From Galerina marginata (Eukaryota; Basidiomycota; Agaricomycetes; Agaricales; Galerinaceae), in assembly GCA_023014335.1 (NCBI GenBank), contig JAECYW010000036.1, positions 310,001 to 374,000 of the forward strand: 64,000 bases of DNA, written 5' to 3'. The notes beneath the pieces are model-generated. The model saw only the letters and a list, made by a program, of their open reading frames with translations, did not search any database and was not told where the DNA came from. Each line of letters begins with the position of its first letter. Position 1 is the stretch's first letter. Both the position numbers and the translations under genes were made by a program. Positions 1-11,427 of the stretch are shown here, one piece after another.

Positions 1-3000
1 TTTTTTGAGGATCGCGCTTGAATCTTTACCCAGCTGCCAAATCCTTCTAAATGTGCAGAAAATATGTGCCGAGTCCCAACAGGTAAGCCTCAGCCAGGGT
101 AGAGCTAGGAGGAATATCACCGGGCCAGCTTCAAGTAGTAGGCTATTTCATGTGGTGTCGCTCTCCCGTTTCACTCATACACATTGACAGAATCAACGAA
201 TCTTTCCAACCCATCGAGCCCCGTGGTCTGGAGTCCTTGCAAGGAGACGTCTCTTGTTAACGTCAACACAGCCGTCCGGGTATCCAACAGCGCAAATGAA
301 GACAGTTCCGAGCATGTAGCCCCCAGGGCTTTAACTATTCCAGTGAGTACTTTACGTCCGCTTATGATCCACTCCTCATTTTTGCTCCCTGTTACTTAGC
401 CAAGCAGTTTTATTTGGTGGACAAGTGAATAGATTTTTGTTTCATCTCATGAGCAGTACCTTGATATTGAACGATGCTCTAAATGAGCGCCTAGCGGGTT
501 AATTTCTACAACATATTTATCCAGCGTAAGGCACTTTCTAATTAAGTCCAACTCAATTACATCGGGAAAACTTAATTTCTGTAGCGGTCAGTCCACAGTT
601 CCAAAGCCATTCGAAATAAAATTTTAAATGTGCCTCGCACGAAAATATTTGAAATAATGCAGTGCATCAGGGGGTGATTTCAAAGACGATGAGATTGGAT
701 TAGATGTTCCTTTCCCGTCATGCCGAGCGTGCCTCAAAGCAATCCCCATTAAATCAATTTCATGTGGTCACAATGCAAGGTGAAAAGAACGTTGAACCAT
801 GGGATCGATTACTGCCGTATTTGTGGTTTTCGAAAGATAATAAGTAAACGATATTCATAAGAAATGTTTGATGAGAACAGCCTAAAGCTTCTACACGCGG
901 GCAGTGGGAATAGAATGTACTCTATTTAGTGTCCGGCGCCAAGATCTCATCGAGTCGTCGGATGACTGTAGCATCGTGGCTTGATTCTGAAACAATTCAA
1001 CTTGAGGGTACTGTGAGGTATTTCGGAAGTTCTTTGAAGTTTATTCACTTCTTGCTGACCGCGAACTCCAAATTACTCACTCTCCTCCAGAACCGCTCGT
1101 GAATTGTCCCGACTGCCGTGTCGGGGCATCTTCCTAATGACGAAATTGTACCGAGTCGGTTGACCCATTCAAACCTTGCTGGCTTTCAGTGTTTTTGCGA
1201 GCATAGCGTTTCGTTTCTTTATCCCCGATGCCGTTAAGCCATTGGATTGTGGTATAAATCTAATAAAATTCTTCAGAGACATTTCTTGAATTCTGAATAG
1301 AAATTCCTGACTGTCCCAGTACCACCGGGTTTCACCATGTCAGAATTTATTCCATCATACCTTCCAGTTATTTGACTAATATTTTCGTAGAACAAGCCTT
1401 GGAGGAAATGGCTCCGGGTGCGGCCTACGACTGACTAATGGTGTGTTCTGACCTGTTTAAACCATCCAGTACTAAATTACAACTTTTCTTTCTCAGTTGA
1501 CCGAACTTCAGTGACTGTTACCTTGAGTCAATGCTACACGGAAGGCGATCCCGCCATTGCGATTATCCAAAATCGTAGGAATTGCCCATTGATTGTTCGG
1601 TGTGAGTTTAGGCTTTGTCACACAAATAAACCAAAAACTATCCATAAAACGGTTCCAACGTCCCTCCCGGCTTTACGACGTTCGACTATGACATTATTTC
1701 AGTCCAGCCAGTTCTATAAAATCCCTAACCACCCAGCTCTATTAGGGCGGGTACTATCAACTTGATTTCCAGGTTACGGCCTCACACCAATCCATTTACT
1801 ACTGTACGTTTTCCTGGCGATCATGAACGAATGCGGTATTCCAAGTTCCAGGAGTTTTAACGCAGGGTATGATTTCTCGGGTTGATTTTATTGAACATCT
1901 GTTCTAAAATTGCCCAAGCTACTGCGCCCTCCGACCTCGTCGGACCGGTCGACGGTAAGTCCTCGACTTTATTTTAGATCTCCAAACGAGAAGCCTGACA
2001 GTCCGAAAATAGGCAAGGACTACACATACTGCGACACATTTGATCTGGTTTCCGCCGTCGTTGCTCCGTGCACAGTGTCCTCCGTCCAAAACGTTTAGGG
2101 TGACCATCGCGTGAGCAACGCTAAGAGCACTAAAGAAAGTGGATATATTGCTACAGATTTGATTAGTATAAAATTGATTTGCATCTTTTCTACTCATTTA
2201 TAATTTTTTCCACAGTTTATTCCTAGGTCGACACCTAGCTTACTACTGTGAGTTCACATTAAACTTATCATTAATCGTTATTCATCTCCCATGTTTCAGA
2301 CATTCAACTTCCAATGGCAGATTTGCAAGTAGCCGTTTAGTTCTTACCATCAACTTCGAATATTTTCTTCCTATGGTTCTGTGTATCAATAATATTAATT
2401 GATACGGAGCACAGTACTTTTGCTTGTGAAGTGACTCATATACCGGTAACTATGGTAGCTCACCCGCGAGATTTGGGGCTCCCTATTCTACGGAGAATGT
2501 TAATAAGTAATTTAATAATTCCTCGTTTTTGCCTTGTTCGATACGCAGACCATCCAAGGCTTCCAAGCAGGTTTCACAGGTTTCTTTAGCTACCATCGCA
2601 CTGAAAGGCGACAAAACCAGCCTCACCTACTTACCAGTATCAGACGTTCAAGTCGCGCATTCAGATAATTAAATGAATGTTGCCTCGAGGCAAGATTATT
2701 ATACTACATTTCTGGGAAATTTCTGAGAGTAAAAGTGCTCGAATTACGCGGCCACTGATACTAGTTCTCCGAATAGTCATAACAATACCTTCATGGAAAG
2801 GTTGGTGAGAGTGGGTGCGTTTCTAAGCGTGGCTCGTCGAACAAGCCTCGTGGTATCCTGCAGTGAAGGTTGTAAACGGTGTTGATTACATTAAAAGGAG
2901 TACTCTACGGGCCATATTCCCCTTGAGGCTTGTACTGAGAGCGGTCTTCACGAGTCACGACGCATGATAATGGAGAGTGGGTCATATAAATGTAGATAAG

Positions 3001-3116
3001 ATAATCAACAGTCCCGTTTTCAAGGTCCGCTTGCCTGGTCGCGCGCTCATGTGATAGTTGACTCCGCCTATACTCTATTATTGTCCTTTGTCCTTAACCT
3101 TTCTTTCACTTCCACG
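1..3116. other. No recognisable gene
   Basis: Only short open frames (up to 92 codons) occur on both strands and none resembles a protein family I know. The base composition is mixed and AT-rich, with scattered splice-like motifs. I see no tandem repeat, inverted repeat or transposon end here. This is probably intergenic or decayed sequence. Confidence 0.5.
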
Positions 3117-3657
3117 ATGCCTTCTTCCGTTTTTCTCGAGGTTTATGAACCGCTGGACGTCATTGGGAACGGCTTTTTCGGGATCATTTGTAAAGTTCGA
3201 CGGAAATCAGATTGATTGGTAAGTACCGGCGTGCCACTTTGGAAGATTTTGAGTTGACCTTTGTACGACAGGTCTTCGCGCAAAAAGAGTTAAACTTTGA
3301 GAGGATGAGCGAGCGAGATAGGAAACAAATTGTAGCAGAGGTGTACATTGCAAATCTTCCGCTCTGAAACCTCTAGCTCAAATGCTCGCAGAAACATGCT
3401 CAAAGATCTTCATCACGACAACATTGTACGATACCACGACCGATACGTCGACAGCGACGCTGGAATTCTCTATATACTCATGGAGTACTGCGGTGACGAC
3501 GACCTATTTACCGATATCAAACAAGCCACGAAACAAAACCGACCGATACCAGAAGACACCATTTGGCTTTTTTCCCTCCAAATCCCCCTCGCGTTACACC
3601 ACTGCCACCACCCGAACGGGTACACAAGATCAACCAGTGGATCTACTACAAGATAGT
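3117..3657 (+). pseudogene. NIMA-like Ser/Thr kinase, 5' half only
   Basis: N-terminal kinase lobe of a fungal NIMA (NEK) cell-cycle kinase. The ATG at 3117 opens MPSSVFLEVYEPLDVIGNG, the glycine-loop region. An intron (GTAAGT at 3219) leads to FAQKELNFERMSERDRKQIV with the lysine strand. A second intron beginning GTACAT and ending CTCGCAG restores EVNMLKDLHHDNIVRYHDRY, followed by the hinge ILMEYCGDDDL and helix E ending HHCHHPNG. The frame then runs into TRSTSGSTTR and stops, so the HRD loop, DFG motif and C-lobe are missing. An in-frame TGA at 3213-3215 sits just before the first donor. The missing part is found at 32773-34846. Family assignment is firm. Whether this is a disrupted gene or an independent truncated copy is inference. 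Confidence 0.85.
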
Positions 3658-4816
3658 CGCAGTCGCGCCTAAGGAGTGACCGGGGACGTCCTCGTCCAAC
3701 AGCTTGCGCAGGAGCGGCACTTCCAGTAAGTGGCTTCTGTGCGGCTTTTCTACTTCAAGGTTGCGCGTGCTGAGCAACGGCACCCCGGGTTGAATCGGTT
3801 TTATCTATGAACCGTGAATTCTCTACAATTCAGGCCACTCTGTGCTAGAAATTACCCTCAAGACGTTAACCTTACCCTCACTCTCCGTGCTCTCCGGGAT
3901 TTGCCTGCTGGTTCATGGTCGCACTATCTATATCTATCAAGCTGCTGATCACGACAAGTCAAAAAGTCTCCACTCCATGTGAACCGCTGTATTTCTGGGG
4001 TACCTTCTCGCCCTTGTCAGTACCGCCGAAGTCTGGCATTCCGAGCGATTATCAATCAGTCGTATAGTCATATACTGGTCGGAGCTTTTCCCGACCGGGA
4101 CTGACTGTCAGTATTTCATTGGTTATAAAGACGTGTCACTCTGCATGAAGCCTCTTCTGTTCACCGCCGATTTCAGATCGTCTTGCCGTCCTAACACCAC
4201 CTAACACCAGCATCTATGCCTTAGACGACTGCAGCCCTTTCCATACTTTGGGGGTTGAGAGGCATTCAAGCCGCGCGCTATGCTGTTGTTCGTCTTGAAT
4301 AGATTCTAAATTCGCAGTACTAACATTTTATACAGTAGCTGCCGGTTCGGTCATGACCTTCGATCACGGTGAGCTATATCTTGCTTGACAAATAATTAAT
4401 ACTGACATAACATCAAACGGTAGCGATGACTCTTGACCGTGAGGTGAGTTGACAATAGTCAATTTCTACGCGGCCTACGTACACTCAATGGTTGACGCAC
4501 AATTATCGATCTAGGTAGTGCCCCGGTTACTTGTATGTCTGCTGCTTCTTTTCATTTTAATTCATTATTCAATTGGTTTCTGCAGGGCCTTTCATCTTAC
4601 ATTGAACCGCTATCGACTTCACGAACTTGGGTTTTAGCACCGTATTTAATTGTAGAATCTGGAAAAACGTTCCGAGATAGCCTTCTTCCTGACGAACGAC
4701 TGGAAATGAATGATCTTTGGAGAAAGGTTGCGCTGCCCTAGCGATGTTAGTACCAATATGAACCCGTCCACGCGTCCCAATCTCCCGGAGATTGAAGCAT
4801 TTTGACTCACATTACA
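3658..4816. other. No recognisable gene
   Basis: This follows the truncated kinase. There are short frames only, including a 68-codon one at 4535-4741 that matches nothing I know. No repeat or transposon end is visible near the point where kinase similarity stops (about 3630-3657). Confidence 0.45.
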
Positions 4817-5266
4817 TTAACATGTGCGTTTTGTGGGCTCCACCCTGACTGGTACTGTGGCAGGACACGGAGCACCCGTAGCGGGCACTGTAAAAGCAAG
4901 GTTTCCCGTCTGGTTCTAGTGAATATATCTCAGTCATCGTTCAACTTTTCTGTTTATAGAAAGCTAATAAACCAACCGCGTATTCACACGTAACATTGAA
5001 GGTCGGGTTGTCGTAGCTATCAACAAATTATCAGCCCATTCTACCTGGCGAAATCAACGATTTTTTGGTATTACTCACAGGCATTGTACGGCCGGAGCAG
5101 CCGTGATCAGCTGGTGTATACCCGACAGCGGTTGCGTTATTCCGTCAAAGACGACCGACAGTGGGCACCCTGCGCAAGTAGGAGCGGCAGTGGTGATTTT
5201 GATCGCGGTGAGAATGAAAGGGATGGCAGCGTAGAAATGCATTGAGAAGTTTGGGTGCTTTTCCAT
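4817..5266 (-). CDS. Small secreted cysteine-containing protein
   Basis: Three exons on the minus strand (5266-5079, 5016-4973, 4887-4817) splice in frame to 100 residues. The start may be Met1 or the internal Met9. From Met9 the protein begins with a hydrophobic stretch (FYAAIPFILTAI) followed by TTAAP, a plausible signal peptide and cleavage region. The mature part holds seven cysteines (TCAGC, QC, TCEY, APCPA, final RTC) and ends on a cysteine. The first intron is a clear GTGAGT...GATAG. The second donor (GTTTAT) is weak, so the last exon is less certain. Many basidiomycete effectors and small secreted proteins have this size and layout, but I recognise no specific family and assign no function. 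Confidence 0.6.
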
Positions 5267-5788
5267 ACGTTTAAGTGTAGTAAGTCTCTTTATGTCGTGG
5301 GTAGGATATTTTTATTTTCTGTGTCTGACTCTGCTTCCCGAGCGTTGTAAATCTGCCAATTGTTGAATGATGCAGCTACAACTGGACTTCTCCCTTGCTT
5401 TCGAAAATTCAATGCTGTTGGAAATGGGTGAAGAGTTTGTCCTGAAGAGTACTACACTGGCTATGTACCGAAGAAACGAGTCCGATTTTTCCTGTAGAAT
5501 TCCATGGCATTGAAACTAAGGTATTGTAATTTAAGAGGAAGACAAGATCATTAGGCTAGTGATGTTGTCTACGACTGGCAGCTGCGCCTGTTGATCTAAC
5601 TTGGATCAATTGCGGAGAGTGCCATTTTATTTTTATTCTGCGGGGGTGTTCAAGATGCCAGCAACCACGCCTGTAGTTCTGTCAGCTCTGGGTTCACGTT
5701 CACTCAGGCTGATCTGGGAGAGGACGGGTAACCACTGACTCCATTACCGCAATTGAAAACTGGATGATGTTCCTTTCCCTCTTACGAC
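5267..5788. other. No recognisable gene
   Basis: No open frame or repeat worth reporting lies between the secreted-protein start and the overlapping frames that begin at 5789. Confidence 0.4.
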
Positions 5789-6514
5789 TCAAGTTAGGGG
5801 CGAAGTTGATCTCCCGGCTGAGTTTCGGCCGACGCCGACGACATCCGAAAGCGTGCTGACATTGCTTGTGGATGTTTGAATCAAAGAGGTTCGACTACAC
5901 AGCCGTTGGGATGCGCAATGGGCGGCATTGGGACTGCTCATCGCACACGACGTCGTCGTCGCTGTTGCCTCTAATTCTGATTCTAATGGTTGTGTACGAC
6001 GCCAAGACTCTTTCCTGACGCGCACCCGGCCCAGACCCACTGCGGCGATATCCTCGGCGACGCTAAATTCGATGCTGACGACCACTTGCGACGAGTCGCC
6101 GACGACTAAGACCCAATGATCCCTGTGAAGTGGAAGCACACCAAGAACACGTACAATGAGGCATCCTTCAAGCCCACCTGCTCCAACGTCGTCTCTCGTA
6201 CTCAGGCCGTCCGGTTTATCTGAAAGGACGATGGGTTCTTGATCGCACACGACACTAGGAACTGCAGGCAGTTCCACAGCGTGTACTTTGGCATCACGGA
6301 AGATGAGGTGTCCAAGGTCTTCCACTGTTGGACGTGTGAACTGTTCTCGGCGCAGGTGAAGGAGGGGTATGCTGGGCAGGTTCAAGTTAAGCGGCGTAGG
6401 GCGGGCGGAACTTGGGGTGGTGGGGGCTTGGATTGAGCTCGAGCGCAGCAGCCATCGAAAATAGCCGGTATGTCCCACTGCATCCGCTCCTGCTTCCCCC
6501 ACATGTTTAACCAA
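5789..6514 (-). other. Overlapping long open frames, strand undecided
   Basis: The minus strand is open for 241 codons. On the plus strand, two or three frame pieces of the same stretch also look protein-like: one runs FDADDHLRRVADD, then after a TAA continues DPMIPVKWKHTKNTYNEASF, and after a TGA continues KDDGFLIAHDTRNCRQFHSV. Either the minus frame is an accidental antisense ORF over a decayed plus-strand gene, or the minus frame is real. The plus-strand residues look more like folded protein (mixed charged and aromatic) than the minus frame, which is rich in Val, Ser and Arg. I recognise neither product. Confidence 0.25.
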
Positions 6515-7203
6515 AGAACGCCGTCAGCACTAATCTCGCCCCCCTTGGACAGTGTTCAGCCGTTTTTGCGTAACGGCGCCCACAGCGCCAAGTACATTGA
6601 GCTCGAGGAGCCATGGACACGGCCTACGTCCACATCATCCAACACAAGGCTTTGGTAAGGCGTGTTTGCTCTGCGCAGCCTCGAGGCGGTCGGGGTTGGT
6701 GGTTTAGGCCGAAGTGAGGAGGCGTTAGTGTAGTGCATAACCTGCTGGCGCTATTGAGGACAGCTTACCCGAGTATATGTTTCGGTAAGTCTTTCCTTGA
6801 CTTCCGCTTTGTTTTCATGCGCTTATTCGCACCTTAGTCCCCCAGCCTCTCTCCTTGAACTCGAATTCTCTCTCCACTTCAACTCAAAATGGAATTGAAC
6901 CTGAAATTCAAGTTCGCATTCGTTTTGTACTATCATTCACCGTAACACCCATGCCAACACCATACCGTGTATTTTCCTTCGATATTAACTGATGATTTGG
7001 GTAGATAAACTCGTATTGTACGTCTTTACATCGATGATAATATCATTTATTTGACGTCCCGATTTTGAAGATGTAGCATACGGCGAAAAGTATTCACATG
7101 AACAGTTTACTGACTAGTAAATTGACATGAAGTCTGTTTGTTACGGTGAGTTACGGATTTCTGGCCGGAAAAGAGTCTTAGGCTATTGTATTTTCGAGCA
7201 ACC
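6515..7203. other. No recognisable gene
   Basis: This stretch contains a short plus-strand piece around 6590-6655 (AMDTAYVHIIQHKALV) that may belong to the same decayed gene as 5.8-6.4 kb. Beyond it I see nothing but AT-rich sequence up to the BTB gene. Confidence 0.35.
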
Positions 7204-8162
7204 CTACTCCTTAAGGCCTAAGAATCTAGCAAACGAAGGGATCTTGTCGATTTTGGCCTGACATAATTTGATCACGTCAGCGACGAATGGGCAAAGGGGT
7301 TTGTCCTTTCCAGAGTTGTACGTGCTATTGCAGCAACAGGTGAGCTTAGTTTGTAAATCTTGACTATTGGGAGACTTGAGCGTATTATGAAGGGCTGAGA
7401 GCGTGTCGATTGTTTGCGCAGGTTTTACATATTCCGCTGTCAATGCGGGTCGAATGCGGTGACGACGAGGAGTATCGGTTTACCACGCAGGTTTCCGACT
7501 CCAGTCCGAGCTTATTGACGTACTGGACCAGTTCTTTGAAAACTGATTTCCAAGCGTCGCGATACCGCGCCTGTTGAGAAAATGAATAACAAGCTGTAGT
7601 CTTCCTTTTTCCAATATACAAGAAGAAAAGACGGACCCATGGGAGCATATATGATGGCGGCAATCGTTCTAGAATTTGTAAAAACGGTGCTCGGGCGAGA
7701 TGAGGAAGGGTTTTGCTGATTAGCCTTGGGTAATCGTGCTTGACTGCGTGGGCCAAAATCTCGGGTGCGTATTTGGGCAAGAATTCCCTAAAATATGGAG
7801 GGTTGACATCAATTTAGATAACGAAAGTGGAATTCGGAATCAGGAGCAACATACACCAATCTTTCATTGCAAATGGCCGCCGCAGAAAATACCTCATACT
7901 TTCCAGCTGCTTCTGCAACTGCGGCGAGGACGGTAAAACTAGTTCCGTGCAGGTCTGGAAGAGCCTTTGGATAGAGGAAGGTGAATAGAATGGCAAGCAC
8001 TTCCGCGGACTCTGTGAGCTGCACGATTTCCCCTCCCGTATCCATTTCGGAACCGGGAAACGCGCCTGTCGTCGCCCCTAGAAGGACGCGATGCAGTTGG
8101 AATACAAATCCGTCTGACGAACAAACTTCTATGTCGGAATCGAATAAAGAGTCTGTATTCAC
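7204..8162 (-). CDS. BTB/POZ domain protein
   Basis: The first exon (8162 to about 7827) encodes a BTB/POZ fold: DIEVCSSDGFVFQLHRVLL, then GEIVQLTESAEVLAILFTFLYP and a helix AAVAEAAGKYEVFSAAAIC. BTB domains mediate protein dimerisation and often recruit Cullin-3 ligases. A GTATGT donor and TTTTAG acceptor join it in frame to EFLPKYAPEILAHAVKHDYP, the C-terminal helical region common in large basidiomycete BTB families. A last exon runs from TAEYVKPAQTIDTLSAL to FARFLGLKE and contains Cys-rich CCCNS. The junction before this last exon does not close in frame with the obvious GTAAAC donor, so there may be a frameshift. The start is the first Met of the BTB frame. Family confidence is high; intactness is uncertain. 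Confidence 0.75.
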
Positions 8163-9630
8163 CGTCAGAATTTAGTGCCACATTACGGATAACGGGTGAA
8201 AAACGGACAATCTGTGTTGACCCAAGGCTGTTCCGCTGTAATATTGGTGTTGCACGGCGCAGATGCGGGGTTCACTATCGGATCGGGGAACATCGAAGGA
8301 TTTATAGTGGGCATGGAGAAGAACATTGTAGTAGTAATAGTAATTACCGACATTGTAAAGCGGCATCGATTAAAGGAGATTTACCTCATAGATTCCGATT
8401 AACGCGAGAATGCCTGCCCTAAACTCAGAAACAAAGGTTTCCCATGGTCATCCATTCTTTCCCTCCCAGTGTCGCGTCGTCTCCCAGCCAATCCATGGAT
8501 CTGATCCTCGTTACTCGAGCCACTCTGAGGGTGTCATGAAGGAACCTGCACCACTCCGTTCCTTTCCATGAAGTCAATAGACAGCGTGATCTTGGCGGAT
8601 TCACCTTGGATTCACCAAAGCGTCATCCCGGGTACATGGAACGCGGACCCAGCTTTGTCGGAGCTTAGATAGGCTACCTTGCATGCCGAGGTTTTGGCGC
8701 TTTCGCTGATGGAGGTCGTGACAGTTAGCAAGGTTACTAGGCTCGATCACCATCGATTGTCCGAGGGTGTACCATCTTGGGACAAGGTATAAATGGTCGT
8801 AGGATCTGTAGCATGACCATAGGCCTCGTAGCGCGCTACTGCCAGAGGTAGACACGCACTACCTTCGGCTCTCTATTCGAATTTAGAACATAGCCTGGCC
8901 GTCAAGCTGCGTCGACGTCCACGGCGTAATGCAAGTGATGTAGGTGCACTGTCTATCAATCCGGGGCCGTTATTGTTGGAACGAAGATATTGTTGGTCGG
9001 AAGTCTCTCACTGACCTTCGATATCTCTCACAGCTTTTTTTAGGAGATGGGCTCATGATTCCATATAACTTTCACCCCAAAAAACGCCGCCCATATAACA
9101 CCAACGCCGCCCGAATAACACTAACATGGACGAGATGATCAGGCAGGCTATGTCCCGACTGTCTGGTTGTTTTAGTGAACGTTCTTTCGTGAGTCAAATT
9201 TGCTTTTACGGGTAAATTGCTTCTAAACCGCATTCTCTGGGAATCTTAACGTCGCGCATTCGCTGCTGGCATTCTTAATATAGATGGATTAAAACCTAGC
9301 AATTAGCGGTGGTACGCTTGTACTGGTTTTTCTCCCTTCGTGTTATGCCTCATAATGACCGTAGTCTCAGCCTTGAACTTGTATGCCTAAATTCTTTCGT
9401 GTTAATCATCAACAACAAGACCATATAAAAATACCAAGCTATATATCATCCCAACATAGTCCTGCCAGAGTCCCTCAAATTTTGCCTGTCGCCTCGCCGA
9501 TCATCCGTTAAACAGCGGTCATGCATTTAGCTTCAGCCCCCCTAAAAATATGCTCCGCAGCTCGTACTTAAGAATTTTGAACAAGCCCTTGACACACAAA
9601 ACTCGTCCTTCCGACTCCTTCGTATCCACA
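8163..9630. other. No recognisable gene
   Basis: Spacer between the BTB gene and the divergent seven-helix gene. Only frames under 85 codons are present. The last 250 bases before 9631 are pyrimidine-rich, as expected for a fungal promoter and 5' leader. Confidence 0.4.
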
Positions 9631-10850
9631 ATGCCAGAACCACCAGGCGTGGGCCCAGCAGAACCTTTACAGGTCCAGCTATCGGAAATTAGTTCCTGGT
9701 TGAACGCTTCACTACTACTGATCTTTTTAACAGGTACGAGAAATAAGGAGTTCGGCGATTATTTATATGAGTGACTAACTTATTCCTTTATTAGGGATTT
9801 ATACCGTCATATACTTTGGAACTCTGTATTTGAGTTATTGTTAGGAGATGCTCCTAGAAGATGGGGTAATATTTACTGACCCTTCTCTCACCAGCCAAAT
9901 TATCGCAGAGGCGCATCGTCGTGGTGACAATATCTCTGCTTTACCTACTCACTATGGTGGACCTTGGCCTTCAATGGTGGTTGATGCAGTGGTCATTCGT
10001 AGACAATGGGCAAACCCGAAACACGGTCTTTTTCACAGTATATAATCTACCTCCAGGAGTTCATATAGCAAGTAGTATCGAGGGGTTCCTCGTTATCGTC
10101 CTCGCCGATGGCCTGCTGGTAAGATGATTTTGTGATGCCTCTCACAGAGCCACTGACTCGGTGATAGGTTTGGCGATGTTTCAACGTTTGGAGTCCCTCT
10201 GGACGCATGATCATTTTACCATTGGTTCTCGTGATTGCAGAAAGTGGTGAGTTGTCGTATTGGTACGAACCAAGGCTTAGTGAAGGACATGCTCTATAGT
10301 GCTCTTTCTTTCCACAGTTATCCGACTAGCTGTCGAGAAATTGCATCCCAAACATGATGCACAGATCATTAACAATCTCGACGGCGCAGGATACTTTCTG
10401 TCCGCAGCTACCAGTCTGTTAACCACCTTTCTTATTGCATACAGAATTCACTTCATCTTTCTTCACGACGGTGTATCAAGAGGAAAGTTCAAACACGTAA
10501 TCGAAATCCTCATCCAGTCTTCTGCCGTGTATTCCCTCACAATGCTTATGAATGCAATCTCAGTAATCCTGCCCATTGATGAGACAAATACGCGCTTCTT
10601 CGCATTCCAAAACTATATTCCGTTTACTCCGATTTCAGTGGGTTTACACCATAAAAACATTGCTCAGATTTACTGACATGTGATTCAGGGATTGGCGCCT
10701 ACAGTTATGGTAGCTCAAGTTTACCTTGCAGCCGATAATGCCAACGAGACGTCAAAAATCACAGCACTTGCGTTTGGGGCCAATATCGAGGGGAGTGAAA
10801 GCCGTGTCGAGAAGGGTGAAACCACCGAGACAAATGGTATTCCCTCTTAA
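9631..10850 (+). CDS. Seven-helix membrane protein, basidiomycete family
   Basis: Six exons (9631-9733, 9795-9839, 9895-10118, 10168-10246, 10318-10637, 10689-10850) splice in frame to 310 residues. All introns are GT-AG and short. Hydrophobic segments in order: ASLLLIFLTGIYTVIYFG; VVVTISLLYLLTMV; SSIEGFLVIVLADGLLVWRC; MIILPLVLVIAES; GYFLSAATSLLTTFLIAYRI; SSAVYSLTMLMNAISVILP; and a last segment around APTVMVAQVYLA. A polar tail follows (ETSKI...SRVEKGETTETN). The pattern of a third helix ending in ADG...WRC followed by a helix-rich second half is shared with the genes at 27.9 and 31.7 kb. Such proteins are abundant in mushrooms and are often called GPCR-like, but ligand and signalling role are unknown. 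The complete frame suggests a working gene. Confidence 0.75.
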
Positions 10851-11134
10851 CGAGAAAGTTTTCAATCATTTTATTTTACTGCATACCATGCATCCACCTC
10901 ATCCGTCTCTGTGCTTGCATTTCCTCCGCTTTCATTACTCCGTCGCGATGCTTCCAGCGTTTTCCAGTCACCAACGAGGCCAACCCAGAAACATGATCCT
11001 CAAAAAACTACAAAAAATGTTTCGAGCAATACACTTTAGCGAGCCATTATGCATCAACGACCGTAGAAAAACGGTGACAAGAACACTTCAAGTGGCATGT
11101 TGAGGGGGCCTAAAGTACTAAACTGCCCATGCCG

Positions 11135-11427
11135 GAGGTTATTTGACAATTTCTTCTAAATAAACGTACATGTGGTCGAAACGATACAGTAGATTTTGTA
11201 TAGCTATAGGGCAAGGGGGTGCCGCGAACTGAAAAAAAGACCCAATGTCGAAAGCCTGTGTAACATGGGCTGGGAAATCGATTTCTGACACTTTTAGGGA
11301 AGTAGGATGAAAATTGGTTGAGATATAGGCATTTTGGAATCCAGGCAGAGGTTATTTGACAATTTTTTCTAAATCAACGTACATGTGGTCGAAACGATAC
11401 AGTAGATTTTGTATAGCTATAGGGCAA
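11135..11427. repeat. 80-bp direct repeat, two copies 213 bp apart
   Basis: Copy 1 lies at 11135-11214 and copy 2 at 11348-11427. They differ at about two positions, starting GAGGTTATTTGACAATT and ending GCTATAGGGCAA. The 133 bp between them is unrelated. Copy 2 is followed by a further short CTATAGGGC repetition. Near-identity implies a recent local duplication. No ORF crosses the copies. Confidence 0.9.
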
